From contig NC_035934.1 in the NCBI RefSeq assembly GCF_000348985.1, positions 124,001-188,000 of the forward strand: DNA of 64,000 bases, written 5' to 3'. A program made the position numbers and the translations under genes. This document shows positions 49,034-59,065 of this stretch, piece after piece. Numbering within the stretch: position 1 is the first letter of the stretch; each line of letters begins with the position of its first letter. The notes under the pieces are model-generated. The model did no database searches. It saw nothing but the letters and a program-made list of their open reading frames with translations, and was not told where the DNA came from. The stretch comes from Huiozyma naganishii CBS 8797. Lineage: Eukaryota > Ascomycota > Saccharomycetes > Saccharomycetales > Saccharomycetaceae.

Positions 49034-49525
49034 ATGCGTGAACAGGAGGTATCTGTGGATGCCAGTGTTAGCTTGCACACCATCCATGCGATCTTGCAGC
49101 GGACGTTCGGACACGTCACACTCGAGGGCGCCCCAGGGCAGCTGAGTGTCTTGGAGCGCATCACGGTCACGCTGGACGAGGCGGCGCGGCGTGCCCTTGT
49201 TCGGTGTTCTGACGAGAGCCCCATCGTGGGGGTGATATTCGACAGCGTTCTGCTGTGTCTTGTGTCCCTGCAGTCCGGGGGGACCGCTGGTCCGGGGGGG
49301 GGCGCCGCTGCAAACGAGAACACTGCGGTGAGTCTGTTCCGCGAGCAGTTCGGCACGGACTTCAAGAGCGAGCACCACTCGCGAGGCGTCGTGTCTGTCG
49401 GGAAGACCGTTGCCCGGGTCGACTTCGAGCAGATGCGCGTCACGGACTGCAACAGCGTGCCCCTGCGCGGCCGCGTCGAGTCCCTGCTGGCCATCGGCAA
49501 CGAGCTCAACGCACCGCTGTGCTGA
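49034..49525 (+). CDS. SYC1: Cleavage/polyadenylation factor subunit Syc1-like
   Basis: A 163-residue protein best explained as Syc1, a subunit of the APT subcomplex of the cleavage and polyadenylation factor, which is a duplicate of the C-terminal domain of the endonuclease Ysh1 (CPSF73). It has no metallo-beta-lactamase part. The C-terminal half reads like the CPSF73 tail: FREQFGTDFKSEHHSRG, VSVGKTVARVDFEQMRV, then CNSVPLRGRVESLLAIGNEL. It lies between the DCI1 region and GAC1, exactly where YOR179C is. An in-frame extension to 48956 starts in the TA repeat without ATG. Sequence resemblance alone is moderate; position carries much of the weight. Confidence 0.72.
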   Translation: MREQEVSVDASVSLHTIHAILQRTFGHVTLEGAPGQLSVLERITVTLDEAARRALVRCSDESPIVGVIFDSVLLCLVSLQSGGTAGPGGGAAANENTAVSLFREQFGTDFKSEHHSRGVVSVGKTVARVDFEQMRVTDCNSVPLRGRVESLLAIGNELNAPLC

Positions 49526-49890
49526 GTACCGACCGGTCTGCTACTGCTAGCACCAGCGGTGGACCACCACTCCTATCTGCCCGGCGTTCCCCCTTTTCGC
49601 AGCGCAGAGAACGCCGCAGAAAAGAACTAAAACCACGCGGTTTTCGCGCACTGTGCACCGCTCGCTGCCTCGAGGACTCAGCACCGCTGCAACAGTGCAC
49701 TCCAGAGGAGTGTGGGTGGGGCGGAGAGGAGTGCGGGGGGTTGCTGTTTGCGGGGGGTTGCTGTACTTAAGACGGGTCCTCCACAGGTCTGCCCTGTTGT
49801 TTTGTTTTGCAGTTGTTGTGATCTTCAGTTGTGCAGAGACGGCGAGCGAGCAAGCTAGCACCGCTCGTAGACACTGCGTTCCGGCCCGGA
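49526..49890. promoter_or_regulatory. GAC1 upstream region
   Basis: This 365 bp gap has no supportable gene. It includes a CCCCT stress-element core at 49590-49594 and a G-rich stretch around 49710-49760 with repeated gggggttgctgt units. Frames here give only Arg/Cys-rich translations. Confidence 0.4.
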
Positions 49891-51567
49891 ATGTTGAGCA
49901 CGGCACGGAAATCGTCTTTGAAGTCAGAAAGTATGGTCAACGGAGCTGTCTGCAGTAAGCGCAAAAATGTCAGGTTTGATCTGCATACGACCACTATCAA
50001 AAGATTTGATTCAAAGGATGAGCCGATCGCGATCTCGACGGAGAACTCGCCGATCGTGTCGCCGATCCTGGGGCCCTGGCACGATGCAGCCTGCGACGTG
50101 GACCAAATGGAGTCCTGCTGGTTCAACGATCTGAGTATACTGCCGAGACTGGTGGATAGAAATTTTATTCAGAGTTCGCATTCACACAACGATTTGGAAC
50201 CGGCGGATTTGGATCTGGATGCCGCGAGTGAGGGGGGCGCTCACTTGAGGGAGAACGTTTGTGTCGGGAAATGGGATCTGACAGAATGTAACTCGCATAG
50301 ATTGGTGTTCCCACCCACTGTTGACGACGGTGCTTTGAACAGTGTCATGGCAGATTTCCTAAATGGGCAAGACATCAAAGTGTCCGATATCAAACAAGTC
50401 AATGAGAATCAGGTCCTGGGGGAACTGATCGTCAACAATATCATGTTCGAGAAATCTGTAGAAGTGAAATTCAGTTTTAATAACTGGACAAACATTCACT
50501 ACATTAGCTCAAGTTTCGTTAAATCCATCACATCCAAATACGACCAATTCAAATTCGAGATTAACCTTAACCGGTATAAATTCTTCCTACAGTTGAAGGA
50601 CCTCCTAAACAACAAGATTACAATAGACTTGTGCTGTCAGTACGACGTCAATGGGGAAACGTACTACGACAACAACGATTACCAAAATTATACACTGACC
50701 CTCGTGAAACAACCGGAACACACCCCAAGGACGGTCACCGCTAGGGAAAGACTCCACGTTCCAAGTTACACAAGAGGGACAGTGTTCTCACACTCGAGAA
50801 CGTTCAGCGACGATACAGACTACTTTAACAGGTCTCCCTTGAAACACCTTTTCCATAACGATACTTGCGAACTGATAAAGAAACCGGCCACGGTGAACGA
50901 AGTGTTGAACGTGGACCTAGACCACGAGTATGCTATGAGGAACGCCCAGATCCTTCAAAACTCACTAGAGGAAAGATCAATGTCCTCAGCGTCAGACTCC
51001 TCCCTAGCGTCAACAACTTCATCTTCAACCTCACTACACTCCTTCAAGTCGGATAACTTGGAGGCGACACAAAGTGGGCGGTTGCCCCTTGGGTCCATCT
51101 CATCGTCATCATCCTCCGCAGGGTCACTGACCTCCGACGGCAGCGAGGAACTGAACTTCACAAAGGACTACTACCAACCACAACTGTCCATCGCAAAGGA
51201 TGACCCAGTCTTCTTCAACCCAACGAGTTTCTCGTACGCAAACCCAATATTCGATAACAGTAGTGGCACCCCATACGATGAGGAAACAGAGAGCATTGCC
51301 ACAGATACAACATTCAAAAACAAGTCTGGCTCAGCAGAGTCCAACAGGCCAATGTCCCCCATAGCAAGAGTCTCGACTGATAACTCCACGGACACTCTGA
51401 TGTTGAACTCGCCAAACAACAGCACTGCATCCAAGACGAACGACCTGAGGAACATGGACTACGAAACACTCCTGCATTCGTACTGCTTCTACACACCGCC
51501 AAAATTGAACGGCACCACGGCCGCCTCGAACATCGTACCATCTTCTCCCTCACAAAGGTTCTTCTGA
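49891..51567 (+). CDS. GAC1: Glycogen-targeting subunit of protein phosphatase 1
   Basis: A 558-residue regulatory subunit that targets the PP1 catalytic subunit Glc7 to glycogen synthase. The N-terminus has the PP1-docking RVxF-type motif in KRKNVRFDL near residues 26-34. A CBM21 carbohydrate-binding domain lies at about 155-265: VEVKFSFNNWTNIHYISSSF, FEINLNRYKFFLQLKD and IDLCCQYDVNGETYYDNN. The remainder is Ser/Thr/Asn-rich and disordered. It is shorter than S. cerevisiae Gac1 (793) and Pig1 (648). Neighbours (SYC1 and HEM15) match GAC1 (YOR178C). The frame upstream of 49891 lacks ATG. Confidence 0.93.
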   Translation: MLSTARKSSLKSESMVNGAVCSKRKNVRFDLHTTTIKRFDSKDEPIAISTENSPIVSPILGPWHDAACDVDQMESCWFNDLSILPRLVDRNFIQSSHSHNDLEPADLDLDAASEGGAHLRENVCVGKWDLTECNSHRLVFPPTVDDGALNSVMADFLNGQDIKVSDIKQVNENQVLGELIVNNIMFEKSVEVKFSFNNWTNIHYISSSFVKSITSKYDQFKFEINLNRYKFFLQLKDLLNNKITIDLCCQYDVNGETYYDNNDYQNYTLTLVKQPEHTPRTVTARERLHVPSYTRGTVFSHSRTFSDDTDYFNRSPLKHLFHNDTCELIKKPATVNEVLNVDLDHEYAMRNAQILQNSLEERSMSSASDSSLASTTSSSTSLHSFKSDNLEATQSGRLPLGSISSSSSSAGSLTSDGSEELNFTKDYYQPQLSIAKDDPVFFNPTSFSYANPIFDNSSGTPYDEETESIATDTTFKNKSGSAESNRPMSPIARVSTDNSTDTLMLNSPNNSTASKTNDLRNMDYETLLHSYCFYTPPKLNGTTAASNIVPSSPSQRFF

Positions 51568-51877
51568 ACAGACTTCCAAAAAAAAATTCTTGTAACTCGA
51601 CACCTCTCGCATCTACCTTCATATCCCCATCTGTTTGTTTGTTAATTATTCCTACCATCATGAAATCAACCCATCACATGGCATAGTACTCGTTTATAGA
51701 CTGGACCCATATTTTATCTCTTTATTTCCCTGCAAAGGGCGTGTAATTTATGTAACCAATCCTCAAAAATATAGAATACCATTTCTATCATCTCAAGCTG
51801 AGAACTGCTCTTACGTACTACAAGAGAACCAGAGAACTAGGATAGTGGGCCGCATGGAGAAAAGCCAAAAAATAAAA

Positions 51878-51948
51878 TGCGTAAGCCCGGAATCGAACCG
51901 GGGGCCCAACGATGGCAACGTTGGATTTTACCACTAAACCACTTACGC
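51878..51948 (-). tRNA. tRNA-Gly (GCC)
   Basis: A complete 71-nt glycine tRNA on the minus strand. The acceptor pairs GCGTAAG (5' end at 51948) with CTTACGC, followed by discriminator A at 51878. The D arm (TGGTTTAGTGGTAAAA), anticodon loop with GCC, and T arm GGTTCGATTCC are standard, and the sequence differs from the S. cerevisiae tRNA-Gly(GCC) essentially by one acceptor pair. No intron. Downstream on the minus strand a TTTTATTTTTT tract provides a Pol III terminator. Confidence 0.98.
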
Positions 51949-52017
51949 CCAGATTATTAAAATTTTGTAATATATGAGACCGGAAATAATACACACGTGA
52001 CTCGGAGATGTGGTCCA

Positions 52018-52037
52018 ATGTCCTGGACGCAGGACAT
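52018..52037. repeat. Short inverted repeat
   Basis: The arms atgtcctg and caggacat are exact inverted copies separated by four bases. It lies 70 bp on the 5' side of tRNA-Gly, just before the AT-rich repeat region, and could be a factor site or a trace of an insertion; no function is evident. Confidence 0.6.
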
Positions 52038-52111
52038 GGGATCACAAAGCATTGTGGACATTAACTAGAGAGCTCGACGGAGGGCAGACTAGGAGAAGGT
52101 AACCTTACCTT

Positions 52112-52247
52112 AATCAGTTAACCGTGGCCGTGCGCCTCGAGATAAAGATTAGCACGTCGAAAGGTTGCTACACCTTTCGAATCAGTTTACCGTGGTTGTG
52201 CGCCTCGAGACAAACATAAGCACCCAAAAGGTGACTATACCCCAATA
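52112..52247. repeat. Two tandem copies of a 68-bp unit
   Basis: Two adjacent, diverged 68-bp units (52112-52179 and 52180-52247) both begin aatcagtt-aaccgtgg and share gtgcgcctcgaga-aaa--ttagcac or its close variant. The first ends in a perfect hairpin cgaaaggt/acctttcg at 52158-52179; the second copy has lost one arm. The unit has no counterpart elsewhere in the window. Confidence 0.75.
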
Positions 52248-52264
52248 AGATACTAGTCATCAAA

Positions 52265-52352
52265 ATGATAGAGACCAAGAGGAAACAGAATGATAGAGAC
52301 CAATAAAAAATAAAATAATAAAGACACATTGGTAAGAAAATGATAGTGACCA
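52265..52352. repeat. Three spaced copies of atgatagwgacca
   Basis: The 13-mer occurs at 52265-52277, 52290-52302 and 52340-52352 (third copy with t for a at position 8), spaced 25 and 50 bases apart, in A-rich sequence beside tRNA-Gly. The spacing suggests decayed tandem repeats. Confidence 0.7.
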
Positions 52353-52896
52353 AAAGGATAAGAACACGGTAGTAACGCAAAAGTGAAAGCGAGGAGATCA
52401 GGAAAGAGAAAGAACCTTCTGGAGAATCCTACGAGCCATTCAGAAATAAAAAGTATAAAAAGGGCAAGACCTTGCCAGATTTGAAATGGAGTTGGGGAAG
52501 AAGTTATATTCTAGCTTAGAACTAAGAAGAACAACACTTACTATATAAACAATTCATAAGTAAAAATAGCATAGCTTACAATTTTTAAAGTTTTGCTGTT
52601 TTCTAAGTATAAAAGATAAGTAAAGAAAGTAACCTTGGATATGTCCTCGCTTATGCGGAACTGTTGGTCCAGGCTGATTACTCTGTAGTAAAGGCAGCAC
52701 TACCTGGAAAACATGCAATAGATCTGTCTCCATTATGAAATCATGGCCTTGTTTTGTGATTATCCAATTACGCTTTGGATACGAGAAGATCCCTTTGTGG
52801 TATTTTCTTTCTGGTGATGTTGTAAAGATTAAGCTTGCGAATAAATAAATAGATAGGTACAAGAATTAATGAATAGCTAGTGAGTTTTTTCGCTCC

Positions 52897-54579
<1,683 letters not shown>

Positions 54580-56475
54580 ATGGTGTACAATCCCGTGGAT
54601 GCTGGGTTGAATTGGGTCACTGACCGGTTTGGAATCGATGCGTTCACTCTACGGTTTGCGCTGTGCTTGTTGGGTTCGTACCCGTTGAACGCAGTGTTGA
54701 AGAGGCTGCCGGAGAATCGGAGGTCGCTGAAGTGCTACTACATCATTGGCATTTCGATGCTGTACCTGTTCGGGGTCTTGAACCTTGCGTCCGGGTTCAG
54801 GACTCTGCTGATCAGCGCCATGTTCACTTACTGGAGTGCAAGGTTCTACCACTCGAGTTTCATGCCGTACTTGAACTTCGTGTTTGTGATGGGCCACTTG
54901 TCCTGGAACCATATCGGTGCGCAATTCTTTGTGACACAGTCCCCTCGAGACGCAGCAAATGCGATCGATATCACCAGTGCGCAGATGGTTCTAGCGATGA
55001 AACTGACATCTTTCGCATGGTCCGTTCATGACGGGATGTATTTGGGGAAGGCCGATTTTGAACAGTTGACTGAGTATCAGAAGTCTAGGGCCGTGAAGAG
55101 ATTCCCAAGTCTATTGCAGTTCATGGCCTACGTGTTCTTCTACCCTACTCTGTTGACGGGTCCAAGTTTCGATTACTCGGACTTTGATTCATGGTTGAAC
55201 TGTGAGATGTTTAAGGACTTGCCAGAGTCCGAGAAGACAGACAGAAGGTACCATCCAGGTAAGAAGAGGGCAATCCCAAAGAACGGTCATTTGGCCTTCT
55301 GGAAAGTCACCCAGGGGATTTTCTGGATCGTGTTTAGAGGTTACCTGTCCCGATTCATCAACGTCGATTTCATGCTCGACAAGGTTTGGTTCATGTCGAA
55401 ATCGTTCGTGTACAGGATACACTACATGTTTCTCTTGGGGCTTGTGGCACGTATGAAATACTACGCGGCATGGACGATCGCAGAGGGAGCTTGTATCCTT
55501 TGCGGGTTAGGTTACAATGGCTACGACGCAAAGACCAAAAAGATCAAGTGGAACCGTGTCCAGAATATTGACATCTGGAACGTCGAAATGGCTCAAAGCA
55601 CAAGACAGTGTCTCGAGGCATGGAACATGAACACCAACAAGTGGCTAAAGTACTACGTTTACCTGCGTGTCACCAAGAAGGGGAAGAAACCAGGGTTCAG
55701 GTCCACTTTGTTCACTTTCACGACAAGTGCATTCTGGCACGGTGTCAACCCTGGTTACTACTTGACTTTTGGCACTGGAGCTCTGTATCAGACTTGTGGG
55801 AAATTCTACAGACGTAACTTCAGACCCATGTTTTTGAAAGCCGATGGTAAGACCCCCACGAGGGCCAAGTGGATCTACGATTTGCTCGGTTCATACGTCA
55901 TTAAGTTGTCCTTCGGGTATTTGGTGCAGCCGTTCCTGGTGTTAGGGTTCAGGGACTCGATCCAAGCTTGGAAATCCGTCTACTTCTACGGCCACATTAT
56001 AGTGGCCGTGTCCTTCTTCTTGTTCAGAGGACCCTGTGCGAAAAGTGTCGTTGCCTGGTGCAAATCCATGCAGCCAGCGGCTGTTGCGCAGAGTAAGCAA
56101 AGTAAAGTGGAGAGCGATATTGCCGTTAACGCTGGATCGTTGGGTTCAGTGATCAAGGAAAAGATGGAGCACGAGAACAGGGGGGCCACCCCCAACAACG
56201 CAGAGGATAAAAGTATGACCTACGGTATCCCAAGCATCAATTTCGACGAGCTGGAAAACGCCAAAGAGGACTGGAACGAGTTCTTGGGCGAGTACAACAC
56301 CTGGAAGGAACGGAAAGGGTTTGAAGTCGAGGAGGCTAACTTACTACAAGCGTTCGAGGACTTCAAGACGGAGATAAAGAACGTTGCGCAGGATAACAAT
56401 GCGAGGAGAATGAGCTTCAGTAGTTACTCCCCAAAGCCAATAGAATCTCACGATAACGATAAGAAGAATGAGTAG
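54580..56475 (+). CDS. ALE1: Broad-specificity lysophospholipid acyltransferase
   Basis: Ale1 is the ER membrane-bound O-acyltransferase (MBOAT) that acylates lysophosphatidylethanolamine, lysophosphatidylcholine and other lysolipids. The start at 54580 (MVYNPVDAGLNW) parallels the yeast MYNPVDA start; 631 residues. Conserved blocks: IDAFTLRFALCLLGSYPLNA, SFAWSVHDG, LLTGPSFDYSDFDSWLNCEM, CGLGYNGYDAKTKKIKWNRV, NTNKWLKYYVYLRVTKKGKK and the catalytic-His region TSAFWHGVNPGYYLTFGTGA. Multiple membrane spans are evident. The C-terminus KKNE fits a KKxx ER-retrieval signal. Confidence 0.97.
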   Translation: MVYNPVDAGLNWVTDRFGIDAFTLRFALCLLGSYPLNAVLKRLPENRRSLKCYYIIGISMLYLFGVLNLASGFRTLLISAMFTYWSARFYHSSFMPYLNFVFVMGHLSWNHIGAQFFVTQSPRDAANAIDITSAQMVLAMKLTSFAWSVHDGMYLGKADFEQLTEYQKSRAVKRFPSLLQFMAYVFFYPTLLTGPSFDYSDFDSWLNCEMFKDLPESEKTDRRYHPGKKRAIPKNGHLAFWKVTQGIFWIVFRGYLSRFINVDFMLDKVWFMSKSFVYRIHYMFLLGLVARMKYYAAWTIAEGACILCGLGYNGYDAKTKKIKWNRVQNIDIWNVEMAQSTRQCLEAWNMNTNKWLKYYVYLRVTKKGKKPGFRSTLFTFTTSAFWHGVNPGYYLTFGTGALYQTCGKFYRRNFRPMFLKADGKTPTRAKWIYDLLGSYVIKLSFGYLVQPFLVLGFRDSIQAWKSVYFYGHIIVAVSFFLFRGPCAKSVVAWCKSMQPAAVAQSKQSKVESDIAVNAGSLGSVIKEKMEHENRGATPNNAEDKSMTYGIPSINFDELENAKEDWNEFLGEYNTWKERKGFEVEEANLLQAFEDFKTEIKNVAQDNNARRMSFSSYSPKPIESHDNDKKNE

Positions 56476-56569
56476 GATGTACATTCCGTATGTAACTTGT
56501 ACTGTTATTACGTTGTATGTTTTTTACATAGTGTTGGGAACGGAGGGAGGAGGACGAAGGTGCTGCGAA

Positions 56570-57409
56570 CTAGAACTCGTCTGGGTTGAACAAGTCCAAG
56601 TCAAGGTCCATTGCGTCGTCGTCGTCGTGGTCACTGTGCGCGGAGGAGGATTTCTGATCGTCTGCCGTGGATGTGTCTCCAAAGACGAAAGAGCTTCTCC
56701 TCTCTTCCGTCACCGGTGCTGGTTCTGGTACATCCGGTTTCTCTGTCTGTTTTTTCTTATCCTCCGCATCGTCTTGGCCAGGTATTCTTGTCAGTTCCCT
56801 GGAGTGCAACGCTGCGATCGCGAGCATCCCCTTCCGCAGCGCATCCTCTGCTGGCCATATGAAGTTGTTGGGACCTATGGACCCCTTATCGAATGTAGGC
56901 GGTATCCTGGTGAACTTGGACAGCTTTGTGGCGTAATCCAGCAACTCGCTCGAGTTGATCTTCTCCCGTTGTTCGAGTATCGTATCCATCTCAAATTGTA
57001 CCTGTTCCAAGTACGGCAGCTTGTTCAGTTCGTCGTGGCACTCGTTCAGCTTCTCCAGTATATCCCTGGTCTTAGTGTCCAGTGCCGTAGATTTTCCCTT
57101 CAACTCGCCCAGCCGCGTGCTGATCTCGTCGTACTCCTTGAACTTGTCCAGGCTCGCAAACAACTCCTTGTCTGCGTCCACCAGCCTCTGAGCAACAGCC
57201 ATATCGGGCTTGTACGAGTCCACGGACTCGACCAGCGCAGCAAGCGTATCCTCGTACTCCACGATACCGCTGTATATCCTCACCTTCTTCAAGTCCTCCG
57301 CCAGCGCTGCCGCATCGGTGCCCTCTTGCAACAACGAAACGGACGACGCCCGCTTGTGCCCCGCAGAAACTGCTAGATTGCCCTCGTGTCTCTCGACTGC
57401 TGGTGCCAT
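56570..57409 (-). CDS. MED4: Mediator complex subunit 4
   Basis: Med4 is an essential subunit of the middle module of Mediator, pairing with Med9 and contacting Med7/Med21. The start at 57409 gives 279 residues (S. cerevisiae 284); the frame extends upstream only with a GTG codon. Conserved sequence: EYEDTLAALVESVDSYKPD, a coiled coil with LNECHDELNKLPYLEQVQFE, SSELLDYATKLSKFTRIPPT, FDKGSIGPNNFIWPAEDALR and the acidic tail DAMDLDLDLFNPDEF. It ends 94 bp from the convergent ALE1 stop. Confidence 0.96.
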   Translation of the reverse strand: MAPAVERHEGNLAVSAGHKRASSVSLLQEGTDAAALAEDLKKVRIYSGIVEYEDTLAALVESVDSYKPDMAVAQRLVDADKELFASLDKFKEYDEISTRLGELKGKSTALDTKTRDILEKLNECHDELNKLPYLEQVQFEMDTILEQREKINSSELLDYATKLSKFTRIPPTFDKGSIGPNNFIWPAEDALRKGMLAIAALHSRELTRIPGQDDAEDKKKQTEKPDVPEPAPVTEERRSSFVFGDTSTADDQKSSSAHSDHDDDDAMDLDLDLFNPDEF

Positions 57410-57574
57410 TCCTTGACCCCTCACTGACCGTAGGCTCTGCCCTCCTGCATCACTCTTCTCTTCAACACTTGGCTTCGTTTGAACAGTTCAAAGAGTGCAA
57501 TAGAAAGAAGATGAGTTACCGGTACGTACGGTCTCTACATGTGGTTGTATACGCTGTCCCGCGGGTCAACAGAC

Positions 57575-58684
<1,110 letters not shown>

Positions 58685-58826
58685 TTACAATCCAACGTCT
58701 CTTGAGATGAGCAATACCAGACTGTGACAACAAACGTAGAAACCTTATAGCACGCTACACTTACACACATAAGATATATATAGTAGCCTGGATGGAGTGC
58801 CTAGTTCTACTCATCCCATCCCTCTC

Positions 58827-58929
58827 CCCCTCTTCACCTCCCCTAACAAGGGCACAACCGAGTTCACTGCCACCAGGTCCCGAACAACGACAACCCCTTG
58901 GCAAGCAGTAGGTGTAAAGGTTGTAGGGG
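58827..58929. promoter_or_regulatory. Stress response element cluster upstream of DCS2
   Basis: Three STRE cores bound by Msn2/Msn4 lie 149-250 bp before the DCS2 start: CCCCT at 58827-58831 and 58840-58844, and AGGGG at 58925-58929. DCS2 in S. cerevisiae is induced by stress and at the diauxic shift through such elements, so the cluster agrees with the gene call. The rest of the 387 bp gap (58679-59065) has a TATATATA tract near 58775 and no gene. Confidence 0.5.
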
Positions 58930-59065
58930 ACGGTCCTGGGAACTTCAGGGTATCACTGGGTGAGTAGAGCAGCTAGAGGAAGACAAAGTCAAAGGAAGCA
59001 ATAAGGGATCGTCTCTATGCAACACAGCCGTGCATGCATCGAATCTCTCGTGTCCCACGAATCAA

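Larger units (their letters stand above)
51960..52896. other. AT-rich repeat-bearing interval next to tRNA-Gly, possible retrotransposon LTR remains
   Basis: This 940 bp interval replaces MPC54, which lies between GAC1 and HEM15 in S. cerevisiae. It is much more A-rich than the rest of the window and contains the inverted and tandem repeats listed separately and a TATA-like gtataaaaaggg at about 52451. Its place on the upstream side of a tRNA gene is where yeast Ty elements insert, and a U3-like layout is possible, but I cannot find clear TG...CA ends, a target duplication or any Gag/Pol sequence. Frames on both strands at 52554-52862 look vaguely protein-like but match nothing I recognise. 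Confidence 0.35.

Noticed and set aside
49255..49770. Arg-rich frame overlapping SYC1 and the GAC1 promoter
   Set aside because: A shifted-frame shadow of GC-rich sequence; Arg/Cys-rich and ends without any conserved motif.
51994..51999. CACGTG near tRNA-Gly as a centromere CDEI
   Set aside because: No CDEIII sequence or AT-rich CDEII of proper length follows; it is a lone E-box.
52168..52380. 70-codon hydrophobic frame on the minus strand in the AT-rich interval
   Set aside because: It spans the tandem repeats, its Leu/Ile/Phe bias follows from A-rich sequence on the other strand, and it resembles no known protein.
52554..52862. 102-codon frame on the minus strand near the HEM15 3' end
   Set aside because: No family resemblance, no promoter context, and composition typical of AT-rich noncoding DNA; kept only as part of the possible relic interval.
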